Source: Candidatus Altimarinota bacterium (GTDB taxonomy: Bacteria > Patescibacteriota > Gracilibacteria > BD1-5 > UBA2023). Taken from it: a stretch of DNA of 43,384 nucleotides. This document shows, in pieces, positions 10,056 to 19,712 of the stretch. Made by a program: the position numbers and the translations under genes. The notes below the pieces were generated by a model. It saw only the letters and a program-made list of their open reading frames with translations. It was not told where the DNA came from and searched no databases. Numbering within the stretch: position 1 is the stretch's first letter; every line of letters begins with the position of its first letter. Location of the stretch: the NCBI GenBank assembly GCA_014377305.1, contig JACMPW010000002.1:1-43384 (forward strand), given 5' to 3'.

Positions 10056-10952
10056 ATGAAAATCAAAACTCTCACTGAGCTCTCAAGAAAATCTTCTCAT
10101 TCTCATGAGGAATTTTTTGATTGGTGAACATATTCTCTCCAAGATGGAGAATATTTTATGCCCCCAGAGCTCCTATCTATCTATGATACGCCACTCTATG
10201 CTACACTAAGTGATCCTCAGATACGAGAACTGACTCGTATAGAGTCTATACAGATCATATATCTCTATGCCTATACAGAGAGTGTGATGTGTTATTATCT
10301 TGCTCGACATCTCGTAAAATCAGATTTTGGGAGCGAAGAACATGCATTTGTCCTCAGGGAACAGCTAGAAGAATACCGTCATCAAGATATGTTTCTGCGA
10401 TGACTCGAGATATTAGGTATGGATTTTCAGCCTATGTCTCGTTTCACAAAATGGTGGACATGACTCGAAGCAATTATTTTGCCTGCAAAATATTTTTTCT
10501 TATTACAGATAACTATAGAGCTCATCTCTAGGGAGATGGGGAGATTGATCTTCTCAGATCATCGTGTCAATCAATTGGTACGAGATATCTCGCTCATGCA
10601 TGAGCGAGAAGAGGCTCTCCATATTGCATTCTCAGATACATATCTGCAACGATCATTTCAGGACGCTGGATTCTTTGTTCGAACATTTGGAGGGATATGT
10701 ATGGCACTGGATATTGCATTTATCAATACTTTTTACATATATCCATGACTATATAAAAAGGCCTGAATAGAGAATGATCAACTCTTCTACAGAGAGGCTC
10801 GCAAAGCCATTAGAAAAAGTCTTGTAAAGAATATGCTTACATGAAGTGCTCTTGAGTTTCTCAGAAAATATGATTGGATAACCTGGGCAAATGCTGGGAT
10901 ATGGCTTATTTTTACCTGAATTACTCGAGAAAAAATCTATGGAAAAAATTAG
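10056..10952 (+). CDS. AurF-like diiron N-oxygenase family protein
   Basis: 298 residues, all-helical, with the seven metal ligands expected of the p-aminobenzoate N-oxygenase (AurF) family: Glu75, Glu106-x-x-His109 (LEEYRHQDMF), Glu155 and His182-x3-Glu186-x2-His189 (MHEREEALH). The spacing of the two histidine motifs is the same as in AurF. Family members use a diiron-peroxo centre to oxidise amines to hydroxylamines or nitro groups, or to hydroxylate carbon. The substrate here may be carrier-bound, judging by the neighbours. UGA encodes Gly at residues 24, 116, 136, 231 and others. It overlaps the next gene by 14 bases, a sign of coupled translation. Confidence 0.85.
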
Positions 10953-11973
10953 AAAATTATTCCAGAAATCAGTATCTATAATTGGAATAGGTACATATGT
11001 TCCGACTTCCTCATTTACAAGTGATGATATAGAGGAGCGTATTCACTCGCAGAGCCAGTACCATGATTTCCAGAAGGGAATTGTGTATGATATTTCTGGT
11101 ACTTATACTCGGCATTTTGTTGCACCTGATGAACAGGCATCCACAGTTGCTATATATGCGTCAAAAAAAGCGATCGAATCAGCTCGTCTGAATATCAATG
11201 ATATTGATTGTATCATCTTTGCAAGTGCTTCTCAAGATATCATTGAACCAGCTACAGCAAATATGGTCCAACTGGGACTCTGATCTACGGCTCCTGTGAT
11301 GGATATCAAAAATGCTTGTAATAGCTTTCTGAATGGTATACAAGTAGCGTCCAGTATGATCCAATCATGACAATATAAAAATATCCTGGTATGTTCATGA
11401 GAAACTCCATCTCGAGCCATCAAATGGAATACAAAAGATAGGAAAGAATTCAAGGATGCTCTGGCATGATACAGTCTCGGAGATGCTGGTGTAGCTATGA
11501 TTCTCTCAGAGAAAAAAAAGAATATGCCCACAGTTGTGTTCACTGAATTTTATTCTAAATGAGAGTATTGCTATACAAGTACTATCCTTTGATGAGGATC
11601 ATTGTATCCTCGAGATGCTGAGAAAAATTATTTTCTCTCTGATTCAAAGGCTTTATCAGAAGCATTTTGACTCCATGCCAAAGAATTTTGTCTTGTATCT
11701 TTGCATAAGTACGGATGGAAAATATCCTCTATACAATATTTTTTTCCACATATTGTATCTCGATATTCGGCAAATATATTTAGGGATGTGTTTTCTATTG
11801 CTCATCACCATATTATTAATTATAATAGTACTCATGGAAATATGGCATCTTGTTCTATCCCGTACGCCCTAGTTAGGGCAATAGAAGAGAAGAAATTTGC
11901 TCCATGACAAAGATGATTGATGATCTGACTTGGTGCATGAGCATCGTTTTGAGTAGTTGGTATACAGTTTTAA
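10939..11973 (+). CDS. 3-oxoacyl-ACP synthase III-like condensing enzyme
   Basis: 344-residue thiolase-fold protein that would make a carbon-carbon bond between an acyl thioester and an extender unit. The catalytic triad is visible: Cys127 in IKNACNSFLNG, His271 in FFPHIVSRYS and Asn301 in STHGNMASCSIPYAL, followed by the closing loop GLGAGASFGVVGIQF. The usual FabH His motif HQAN is not kept, so it may not be a true FabH. The sequence NACNSFLNGIQVAS also recalls OleA, which joins two fatty acyl chains. Start 10939 gives a normal N-terminus; an upstream ATG at 10891 would add sixteen residues that lie inside the AurF-like gene. More than ten UGA codons. Confidence 0.85.
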
Positions 11974-11976
11974 TAT

Positions 11977-13497
11977 ATGTATTTTTATCGATCACATCTT
12001 CTAGATGATTTCCTCGCTGATATCTCTGTAAGTGAGGAGGAGATTATTATAGATACAGTCTCTAACAAGAAAATGATAGCCAAAGATTTTTACTCGGAGA
12101 TATGTCGTATCGCTGATTGACTCCAGAAAAATTGACTGCAAAAGTGAGATACTGTCATCATCTTTACTAAGGATAGCATTGCTTTCAGTATTTTTATAAT
12201 TGCAATACTACTTATCTGAGGTACAGTGGCGATCATAGATCCTGAAATAGGAGACCAAAATCTCTATAAAAAAATATCTCTTTTGCGTCCTTCTTTTTGT
12301 ATTATTGATGGAATTATTTTTGATATACTCCATCTTGGAAAAATCGGGAAATATATTCACCCCATTTTTATGACATTATCAAGGAATATACTCGATATTT
12401 GTGGGAAAATAATTATTACATCAAAAACATATCTTGGAAAACACCATCAGAATGTGTGTGAGTGGGAGCATGTTACTGCTATTCCAACATGGATTGATAG
12501 AGACGAGAGTGATGATGCTATTATTGTATTTACTGGCGGAACTACTGATGATCCAAAATGAGTCATTCATTCATTGGGATCGTTATCTGCAACGATCCAA
12601 GTACTAGAGTTATTGATAGGAGAGAGTCATATTTTTTATGCGGATTTACCACATTTTATACTCTTTGGAGTTGTCATGCAAAAACAGACAATCATAGGAA
12701 ATGAATCCTACTCTCCTGGTAGGATTCATGATATATTTGTCTGATATGATGTTGATGCCACTTTTTTTGCTCCTTATAAGATTCAACAATTTATTACTCA
12801 AGGTATCAGATTTCCAGGATGTCTCAATCATATGCTCATTGGCTCAGCTCCGATGTATAGCTCCTTTCTTGAAAGGTGTATTTCCCAATGTTTCCCCTCG
12901 AATACTCGTATTACTTGTGTATATGGTATGACTGAACTATTGCCTATTGCGAGTATAGATGCAAGGGAAAAAATTGATGTCTTGTACCATCGTTGAGATA
13001 TACTCTGAAAACCATTTTCTGGTGTTCTGTATAAGTTTGGTAAGGATAATGAACTGCATGTAAGTGCTCATCATGCGATGAAGTGATATTTTTGAAAACC
13101 ACCACAAGATTATATAGCTACCTGAGACCTGGTTTCGAGAGATTGAGATAATCTTGTTATGCTCTGAAGAAAAAAAGATATGGTCATCAGAGGGAATTAT
13201 AATATATACCCTTCTCTTTATGAATCTATAATACTGTCCATCCCATGAGTGAATGATTGTGCTCTATTTGGCATCCATGAGTCTGATTACAACGAGCAAA
13301 TTATTCTCTTGGTAGATTCTATCTTTACCGATAAGTCTTTATTTTTATCAAAACTTCAAAGTTGAAAGTATTCAATTGACTCTTTTGCTATACCAGATAA
13401 TATTGTTTTTGGTTCCATTCCGAGATTTGGTAGACAAAAAAAGATCAATAAATTTAAACTCTGACAATTATACTTACATCATAAATTATGAAAATAG
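11977..13497 (+). CDS. AMP-forming acyl-CoA/acyl-ACP ligase
   Basis: 506 residues of the ANL superfamily. It would activate a carboxylic acid with ATP and load it on CoA or the carrier domain encoded upstream. Motifs: phosphate loop TGGTTDDPKG (186-195), A5-type YGMTE (316-320), A7 with TGD (382-384), hinge region LGRKKDMVIRGNYNIYP (397-412), and the end IPRFGRQKKINKFKL, where Lys488 or Lys489 is the likely catalytic lysine. The length is a little short for the family. It begins four bases after the condensing enzyme and overlaps the next gene by ten bases. UGA is used for Gly195, directly after the loop lysine, and for fifteen or so other glycines. Confidence 0.88.
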
Positions 13498-14387
13498 CTA
13501 TTACTGGATCTACATGATTTATTGGAGGACATCTGGTTCGTTATTTTGATAATGGAATGAATACGATTTATGCGTTTGGGCGATCAGCACCACAATTCGC
13601 CTCAGGGAATATTATCCCTATCATATGGGATATGAATGATCCAATATGAATACATCTAGATGATATAGATCTATATATCCATGTTGCAAGTGATACAAAC
13701 TATAGAGGATCTATAATTGATATGCAATATTCCAATGTTGATTCTCTAGAGAATATTCTGGGTAGCTTAACCAAAAATATAAAACACTTTATCTATATAT
13801 CATCATCTTCCATATATCAGTGAGTATGATGAATACCTCTCAGAGAAGATATGAAGATCGATATATGAAATCTCCATAATAGCTATGCTCGTACCAAATA
13901 TCTCGCAGAACAAAAACTCATGAAAGAGTTCCCAAAAAATATAAAACTCACTATCATTCGACCTCGAGCTGTCTATGGTATATGAGATAAGTTCCTTTTG
14001 CCAACTATTTTACAATATACCATATTTGGACGATTGTTGCTTTTTTGAGATGGTAGTATCTATACTTCGCTCACGAGTGTAGAGAATCTATGTGAGGCTG
14101 TAGATACTATTCTAGATAAACAACATACGAGACAAGCAATATATAATATTGCAGATAGAGAGCCTCTTATGCTAGAACAAATATATCAGTCTATTTCTAG
14201 ACAATTTGGGCTTATGGGTGTTTTGCATATCCCCTATTTTTTTATACATATACTTATGTTCTTTGATAAGAATAGATTTTCTTATGTATTAGATAGTTTT
14301 CAATATAATAAGATTCTTGATCTCTCCAAAATCGAACATCTCTGATATAGATGAAAGCATACATTTTTGTCATTTATGGATATGTAA
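13488..14387 (+). CDS. NAD(P)-dependent epimerase/reductase (extended SDR)
   Basis: 299 residues with a Rossmann start (ITGSTGFIGG, residues 5-14, the Gly10 codon being UGA), a Ser-rich strand ISSSSIYQG that would supply the catalytic Ser, and Tyr133-x3-Lys137 (NSYARTKYLAEQ). A substrate-binding tail follows (RPRAVYGIGD, IYNIADREPL). Extended SDRs include sugar epimerases and 3-beta-hydroxysteroid-type reductases such as OleD; the neighbours favour reduction of a ketoacyl product, which is inference. It overlaps the ligase gene by ten bases and the next gene by one. Confidence 0.85.
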
Positions 14388-14941
14388 TGATACACTACGA
14401 ATACCATATAAAAGCAAAATCTGTTGTCATAAATGCCAAGGCACAATACCCCTGGCTGTCTACTATGAGTCTTGCGGATGAAAGTATCGAAGCAAGGTAT
14501 CATCTTTTATGATACCTTCAGGATACTTACTGATATCATTGAATTCTTGATAAAGATATATATAATAAGCCTATCCCTATAGAATTTAATGGATGATTGT
14601 TATTCTGGTCTATAGCACATACAGAGAATTATATTGCATGTATTATATCGGATGATCGAGTAGGGATCGATATTGCTGAAATAAAATTTCGAAATAGTGC
14701 TCTTTTGATGATTTTTCCTGAATATGAATATATTTTGATTGGAGAAAGAAATTGGGAAACATTTTATATACTCTGGACTTCTAAGGAGGCTCTGATTAAA
14801 AAAATATATTGAAAGATAGAAGATATGGGAGAAATGTATGTTCAGTCATATACAGATAATAGGATGATCATCTCTTTTTATCAGAAAGAATATACAATAT
14901 ACTGCATTGAGTGAGGTACAGCAACCTTAGCATATTGTTAA
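14387..14941 (+). CDS. 4'-Phosphopantetheinyl transferase
   Basis: 184 residues of the Sfp/AcpS superfamily. It would attach the CoA-derived phosphopantetheine arm to Ser310 of the carrier domain encoded at the start of this operon. The metal and CoA motifs are present: WSIAHTENYIACIISD, VGIDIAEI (Asp95, Glu98), FPEYEY, and LWTSKEALIKK (Lys133, Glu134). Its stop-start overlap with the SDR gene (TAATG) indicates translational coupling. It closes the cluster; AT-rich codon use ends here and the next gene returns to the window's normal usage. Confidence 0.85.
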
Positions 14942-15048
14942 AAAGTATGCTCTATGAGAGTGAGGGGATTAATTTGTAGTTATATTGTCCTTGTAAAAAT
15001 AGTACAAACGCATATACTCATTCTACTTTATTTAATACACTACATTTT

Positions 15049-15567
15049 ATGTTCTATCAAACTACTATAACGCTCCCGATCGTCCGACTCCAGTGACTCC
15101 TCTCGCTGCTCGATACAGTCGAGACACAGGCTGAGGTCAGAGGTATGAGCGATACTGAGATCCTCGAGCTCCGTCTCGCACCCAATATGTTCGCACTCGT
15201 AAAACAGATCCAGATAGCGACTGATAATGCCAAAGGGATGGCATCTCGTATGGCATGAAAAGAGGCTCCCAAATATGATGATAATGAAGTATCTTTTTCA
15301 GATATCCGAGCTCGTCTTGAGAAGACGATCACCTATCTTGAGACATTTACAGAAGCAGATTTCGCGAGTGCAGTGACTGCCGAGGTACGTCTCCCATGGT
15401 TTCCTGATATGATGTTCGTCGGAGAAGGGTATCTCACGACCTACGCACTCCCGAACTTTTTTTTCCATGTTGTATCGGCGTATGCTATCTTGAGAAGTGC
15501 AGGATTCGATATTGGCAAGTGAGACTATATGGGTCCTGGGCTCGCACTCATTCCAGATGTGAAATAA
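15049..15567 (+). CDS. DUF1993 family protein
   Basis: 172 residues with the DUF1993 features: an N-terminal helical part, FSDIRARLEKTITYLETFTEADF in the middle, and the conserved tail LPNFFFHVVSAYAILRSAGFDIGKGDYMGP. The family resembles DinB-like helical bundles and has no established function. Three UGA codons are in frame, including that for the Gly before the DYMGP motif. It lies 15 bases before the ABC ATPase gene. Confidence 0.88.
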
Positions 15568-15582
15568 TATATAAAAAATCCA

Positions 15583-16494
15583 ATGAAAAAACAACTCGCA
15601 CTTCAGACTACCGACCTCAAAAAAACCTATCCAAATGGAATAGAGGCACTGCGGTGAGTCACCTTCGATATCGAGAAGGGTGATTTCTTCGCACTTCTCG
15701 GACCAAACTGAGCTGGCAAGTCGACGGTGATCGGGATCATCTCAGGTCTCGTGAACAAAATATCTGGGCAAGTTATTGTCGGTGGACACGATCTGGATAT
15801 GGCTGGTGCCGAGGCGAGACTCGGCGTTGGTGTGGTGCCTCAGGAGTTCAATTTTGGTATATTTGAAAAGGTGTATGATATCGTCCTCGCTCAGGCTGGA
15901 TACTATGGGATCGCACCAGAGGTCGCGAAGCCCAATGTCGAGAAATATCTCAGAGCCCTCGGACTCTGGGAAAAGCGAAATGCAGCATCTCGAACCCTCT
16001 CAGGAGGGATGAAACGACGACTGATGATCGCTCGTGCACTCGTCCATGATCCACAATTGCTCATCCTCGATGAGCCAACGGCTGGAGTCGATATCGAGCT
16101 CCGGCTCGGGATGTATGAGTTCCTCCGTGAGCTCAACAAGTCAGGAGTGACGATCATCCTCACAACACACTATCTGGAAGAGGCTGAGAGTCTCTGTCGC
16201 AATGTAGCGATCATCGATAGGGGTATCATTGTCCGCAATTGACCGATCCGAGAGCTCCTCGCCTCGATGGAGGATGAAGTGGTAACGGTAGATCTGGATA
16301 AGAACTATACAGATAATATGCTTGATTCATATTCTCCCACTGTCTCTGATATATCTCTCGATCTAACAGTTTCATCAAAATATACGCTCGATGATGCAAT
16401 CAAAATCCTCCAAACTGGAGGATACAAGATTAGATGAATCAAGCCAAAAAGTGGGAGACTGGAGGAATTCTTTTTGAAGAGTACAGGAAAATAA
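15583..16494 (+). CDS. ABC transporter ATP-binding protein, YadG-like
   Basis: 303 residues. Drives an ABC-2 type exporter. It has Walker A GPNGAGKST, in which the Gly after Asn is a UGA codon, Q-loop VPQEF, signature LSGGMKRRLMIARAL, Walker B LLILDEPTAGVD and an H-loop ILTTH, then a C-terminal regulatory tail of about 85 residues. Its natural partner is the YadH-like permease at 17286. The two are separated by an opposite-strand gene, so they are not one simple operon. The substrate is unknown; the family exports lipids, polysaccharides or drugs. Confidence 0.93.
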
Positions 16495-16497
16495 GGA

Positions 16498-17175
16498 CTA
16501 CTTCGTAGGATCTATGAGTTTTTTCTTATCGATGACCTCCGTTTCCTTTTCCCAGGTTGGTTTTGGGGCGATATACTTTGGTTTTTTGTATTCTTCTTTG
16601 GCTATTTTGGTTGGTATAGTTTTCGTAGATTCTGACTTGCTGTACGCTCTCTTCGGAGTATCTGCAGCTTTTACTCTCTTGTCACCGACATCATCCCAGG
16701 TACGAGTCGAGACTCGTGGAGTAGTTGACTTGTCCCATGCTGATCCGACTCATTTGTATCCTGTTTTGCTCTTCTCGAATCCGGTTCCAGGTTTCTTCGA
16801 CTTTGGATCCCAGCTGGATTTTCGACTTTCTCACTCGTATGTAGCTGCCTTATCGAAAGTATTGCGAAATCCTCCTCTCGCATCTGATGGAGATGATTCA
16901 TCTCTTGGCTTCGTAGCAGAATAGTCGCGTTCTTTGTTCTTCGAGAAGCTGCGTTGTGATTTTTTCGTCTCTTTTCTCCACTGGAGCTTGGACTCTGCTC
17001 ACTCCACTCGTTTTGGTTTTTTTTCACTGGATTCTCTGACCCATGCTGGGATGGTTTCTGTCTCTTGTTTCATGACTCGTGGAGCTTTTTCTTTTTTCTC
17101 GGGTATCGACTTGGCGACTTTCGCTACTCGTGGAGTACCGATCTTGCTGTTTTTGGATCCTGTTTTTGCTTTCAT
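16498..17175 (-). CDS. Basic low-complexity protein, unknown function
   Basis: 225 residues, very rich in Lys, Ser, Arg, Pro and Glu, with repeated short motifs (TPRVAKVAK, APRVMKQE, TTPRVSTRTW, TPKRAYSK) and no hydrophobic core, so probably disordered and perhaps RNA- or DNA-binding. The frame needs UGA as Gly at three sites. It stops three bases after the ABC ATPase stop on the other strand. An upstream ATG at 17268 in the same frame (MKGYKKYRK) would add 31 residues; 17175 is preferred because composition changes there. The hydrophobic plus-strand frame across the same region is its antisense shadow. Confidence 0.6.
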
Positions 17176-17285
17176 AAGTATTTTTGATAGAGTATTGCTG
17201 AGATAGTACCTCCAGAACTCTTTTTTGCAAATTATATTTATTTTCCTATACTTCTTGTATCACTTCATTTTTTAAACTATTCCCC

Positions 17286-18059
17286 ATGAATCCTTCACAA
17301 CTCTGGGTCTCCTACTCGACCATCGTCCGCAAAGAAGTCTCCCGATTTCTCCGAGTCTGGAAACAGACGATCGTCCCACCCGTCATCACGACGACTCTCT
17401 ACTACGTGATATTCGGACAATTCATCGGATCGCGTATTGGCGTAGTGGGCGGACTCTCATATATGGAGTTCATCGTGCCAGGACTCGTGATGATGTCAGT
17501 GATCATGAACTCGTTCTCACATGTGGTATCGTCGTTCTACATGGCAAAATTCCAGAAAACGATCGAGGAGATCCTCGTCTCGCCGACTCCCTATTGGGTG
17601 ATCATCCTCGGATTCATCACGGGAGGCGTCATCCGTGGTATGGTGACCGGGGCAATCGTCCTCGGTGTAGCATTTTTCTTCACACATGTTTCATTTGCTT
17701 CTGTTGGGCTCACACTCCTTTTTGCCTTCTTGACTTCACTATTATTCTCACTTATCGGACTCCTCAACTGACTCGTAGCCGATAGCTTTGACTCGACATC
17801 CGTGGTTCCCAACTTCGTCCTCACGCCGCTCACCTATCTTGGAGGAGTGTTCTACTCGATCACGATGCTCCCACCCGTCTGGCAGATGGTATCTCATGCC
17901 AATCCGATCCTCTATATGATCGATGGATTCCGCTATGGGATGCACGGAGTATCCGATATCTCTCCGCTCATATCGTTCGGAGTGCTCGTCGGGTTTTGTA
18001 TATTATTCTTCTCGATCATCTGGTGGATGTTCAGTCGAGGACAGGGGATCAGGAGCTAG
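17286..18059 (+). CDS. ABC-2 type transport permease, YadH-like
   Basis: 257-residue membrane protein, six hydrophobic segments. It starts with a cytoplasmic helix (VRKEVSRFLRVWKQTIVPPVITTTLYYVIFG) and carries the family hallmarks: FIVPGLVMMSVIMNSF, FYMAKFQKTIEEILVSPTPYW, and near the end FVLTPLTYLGGVFYSITMLPPVWQ and HANPILYMIDGFRYG. It would form the channel for the ATPase encoded at 15583. A single UGA gives Gly in LLNGLVAD. A perfect hairpin follows the stop. Confidence 0.93.
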
Positions 18060-18060
18060 A

Positions 18061-18098
18061 TTCCAAAAAAAAGAGCAATATTGCTCTTTTTTTTGGAA
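18061..18098. terminator. Perfect palindromic terminator
   Basis: A 19-bp perfect inverted repeat: TTCC, eight A, then GAGCAAT, and its complement. The A and T runs at the two ends make it work in both directions. It starts one base after the permease stop codon and ends directly against the stop of the minus-strand NYN gene (18099). Confidence 0.92.
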
Positions 18099-18911
18099 TT
18101 ATTTGTTCCTCACATACAGTATCTTGTATCTACTACTCCCTCACTCTCGCTCCGTGATATCGAATACTCCAGTCGAGGCGAGGAGGGGAGTCAGCTTGTT
18201 GAATCCATAGTTGCGAGGATCGAAGTTGGGTTGTTTCTTTTGTAGTAGTGTCCCGACATCTCCAAGGAATGCCCACCCATCGTCTCCCGAGAGATCATAG
18301 ATCGTCGCTGATATGAGACGGATGAGCTCAGGAGTGATGATATCTACACTTGCACCCAGTGGCTGTGTATCTGTGATGGTATCGATTCCTACTTGTCCGA
18401 GGGAGCTCATGGGATTTGACTCTCATTTTTTGTGTTTTTTCTCTGGTATTGGAGACTTCTTACTTGCCTCTTTCGCAGGCTTGAGGATTTCGATATAGAT
18501 GAACTTGTCACAGGCCACGATGAATGGTTTTGGAGTTTTTTTCTCACCGATTCCATAGACTCGCATCCCAGCCTCCCTGAGTCGAGTAGCGAGTCGGGTG
18601 AAGTCAGAGTCGCTCGACACAATACAGAATCCGTCGACTTTCTCACTATAGAGAACATCCATCGCATCGATGATCATCGCACTATCGGTCGCATTTTTGC
18701 CAGTCGTGTATCCATACTGTTGGATCGGCTGGATCGCATGCTCGAGGAGGAGATCCTTCCACTTGGCGAGACCTGGACGCGCCCAGTCGCCATAGATCCG
18801 CTTGATCGTCGGATTGCCGTATTTGGCGATCTCCTCCATCATCTCTCGGACATAGGCGGATGGGATATTGTCACCATCGATGAGGACGGCGAGTCGGATG
18901 TCTGTTTCCAT
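18099..18911 (-). CDS. NYN-domain (PIN-like) protein with OST-HTH/LOTUS domain
   Basis: 270 residues. Residues 5-145 are a NYN/LabA-type nuclease fold with acidic motifs LIDGDNIP, IIDAMDVL and IVSSDSDF, plus YGDWARPGLAKWK; the family cleaves or binds RNA with a metal ion. After a Lys-rich linker, residues about 195-270 form an OST-HTH (LOTUS) domain: ELIRLISATIYDLSGDDGW, then FLGDVGTLLQKKQPNFDPRNYGFNKL and KLTPLLASTGVFDI. Two frames that look separate under the standard code are joined by one UGA in the linker, and another UGA extends the end to TAA at 18099. The proteins are usually linked to RNA metabolism. Confidence 0.9.
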
Positions 18912-18979
18912 GATTTGCGTATTAGAATATTCTATATTCTATTCTCTTTTGATCTGATTGCAAGGAATCCAATTCCTAC

Positions 18980-19017
18980 AAAAAATCCCTCCCGAAACTC
19001 GGAAGGGATTTTTTTTT
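18980..19017 (-). terminator. Hairpin terminator after the TG-rich protein gene
   Basis: A stem of AAAAAATCCC/GGGATTTTTT continued by CCGA/TCGG, followed by a T-run on both strands. It lies 12 bases downstream of the minus-strand stop at 19029 and upstream of the NYN gene start, so it should end the TG-rich gene transcript. Confidence 0.8.
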
Positions 19018-19028
19018 GATTCGTCATA

Positions 19029-19568
19029 CTAGCGATGTGCGTTTCCATTTTTGCGTGACTGCTGGATTTCTTTGATTCGATCTTTGAGATCTTTGATTTG
19101 AGATTTGATTTCTTCTTTATGTTCTTTTTTCTCCTCATGCTTCTCTTGTTTTACTTCTTTTCTGCATTCTCTGACATAGAATTGATGAGACCTGTTGGCT
19201 TGCTTGACTGAGCTGAGAGTCTTGATCGCGGTCTGGAATCCTGTACGGAATGCCTGATTCGCAGATTGCATAGTACTGAGCTGAGCCGCACCAGTGAGAG
19301 ATAGGGCTCCTGAATAGGCTGATTGTTTCACTCCGACGAGTCGAGCTACCTCAGTAGAGAATGCCTGTTGAGCTACGAGGAGAGCTGCTTGATTGACTTG
19401 GACTGTACCAGTATTGCACTGGGCTCCAGTTCCTATAGTTCCAGTACTCGTGACTCCAGTAGAGGTAGTACCTGTAGATGTAGTTGTGCCTGTTCCAGTC
19501 GTATCTGCGAAGAGTGCAGGTACAAGTAGTATCGAGGCTATAGCGGCGACCATGATATAGTTTTTCAT
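19029..19568 (-). CDS. Secreted Thr/Gly-rich protein with charged C-terminal helix
   Basis: 179 residues. A signal peptide (MKNYIMVAAIASILLVPALFA) is followed by a low-complexity Thr-Gly-Ser segment of about 30 residues, a middle helical part rich in Ala and Gln (residues ~65-120), and a strongly charged Lys/Glu helix up to the end (EKHEEKKEHKEE and KDLKDRIKEIQQ). Start 19568 is chosen because it gives a proper signal peptide; the open frame upstream is not plausible. The family is not recognised. It is probably exported and could be a surface or periplasm-like spacer protein. Confidence 0.7.
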   Translation of the reverse strand: MKNYIMVAAIASILLVPALFADTTGTGTTTSTGTTSTGVTSTGTIGTGAQCNTGTVQVNQAALLVAQQAFSTEVARLVGVKQSAYSGALSLTGAAQLSTMQSANQAFRTGFQTAIKTLSSVKQANRSHQFYVRECRKEVKQEKHEEKKEHKEEIKSQIKDLKDRIKEIQQSRKNGNAHR

Positions 19569-19712
19569 ATAAAAATAGATAAGGATAAAAACAGGGAAAT
19601 ATAAGTTATCGAATATAGCTCGAACGCTAGAGAGTATCTCACAAAAATTATTTTTTACAAGGTTCTTCACTGTTATTTCATACAAAACTCACACAAAATA
19701 CTATATCATTTT

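Noticed and set aside
7013-14941. Full OleABCD olefin cluster
   Set aside because: No OleB alpha/beta-hydrolase is found, and an AurF-like enzyme, acyltransferase-ACP and PPTase are extra, so the Ole label is kept only as a resemblance.
16514-16924. Hydrophobic 136-residue plus-strand ORF
   Set aside because: It is the antisense of a Lys/Ser/Pro-rich minus-strand frame that extends much further with UGA=Gly. Antisense of Lys/Glu codons gives Phe/Leu-rich artefacts.
18432-19019. 195-residue plus-strand ORF
   Set aside because: Antisense to the NYN-domain gene; no domain or start context.
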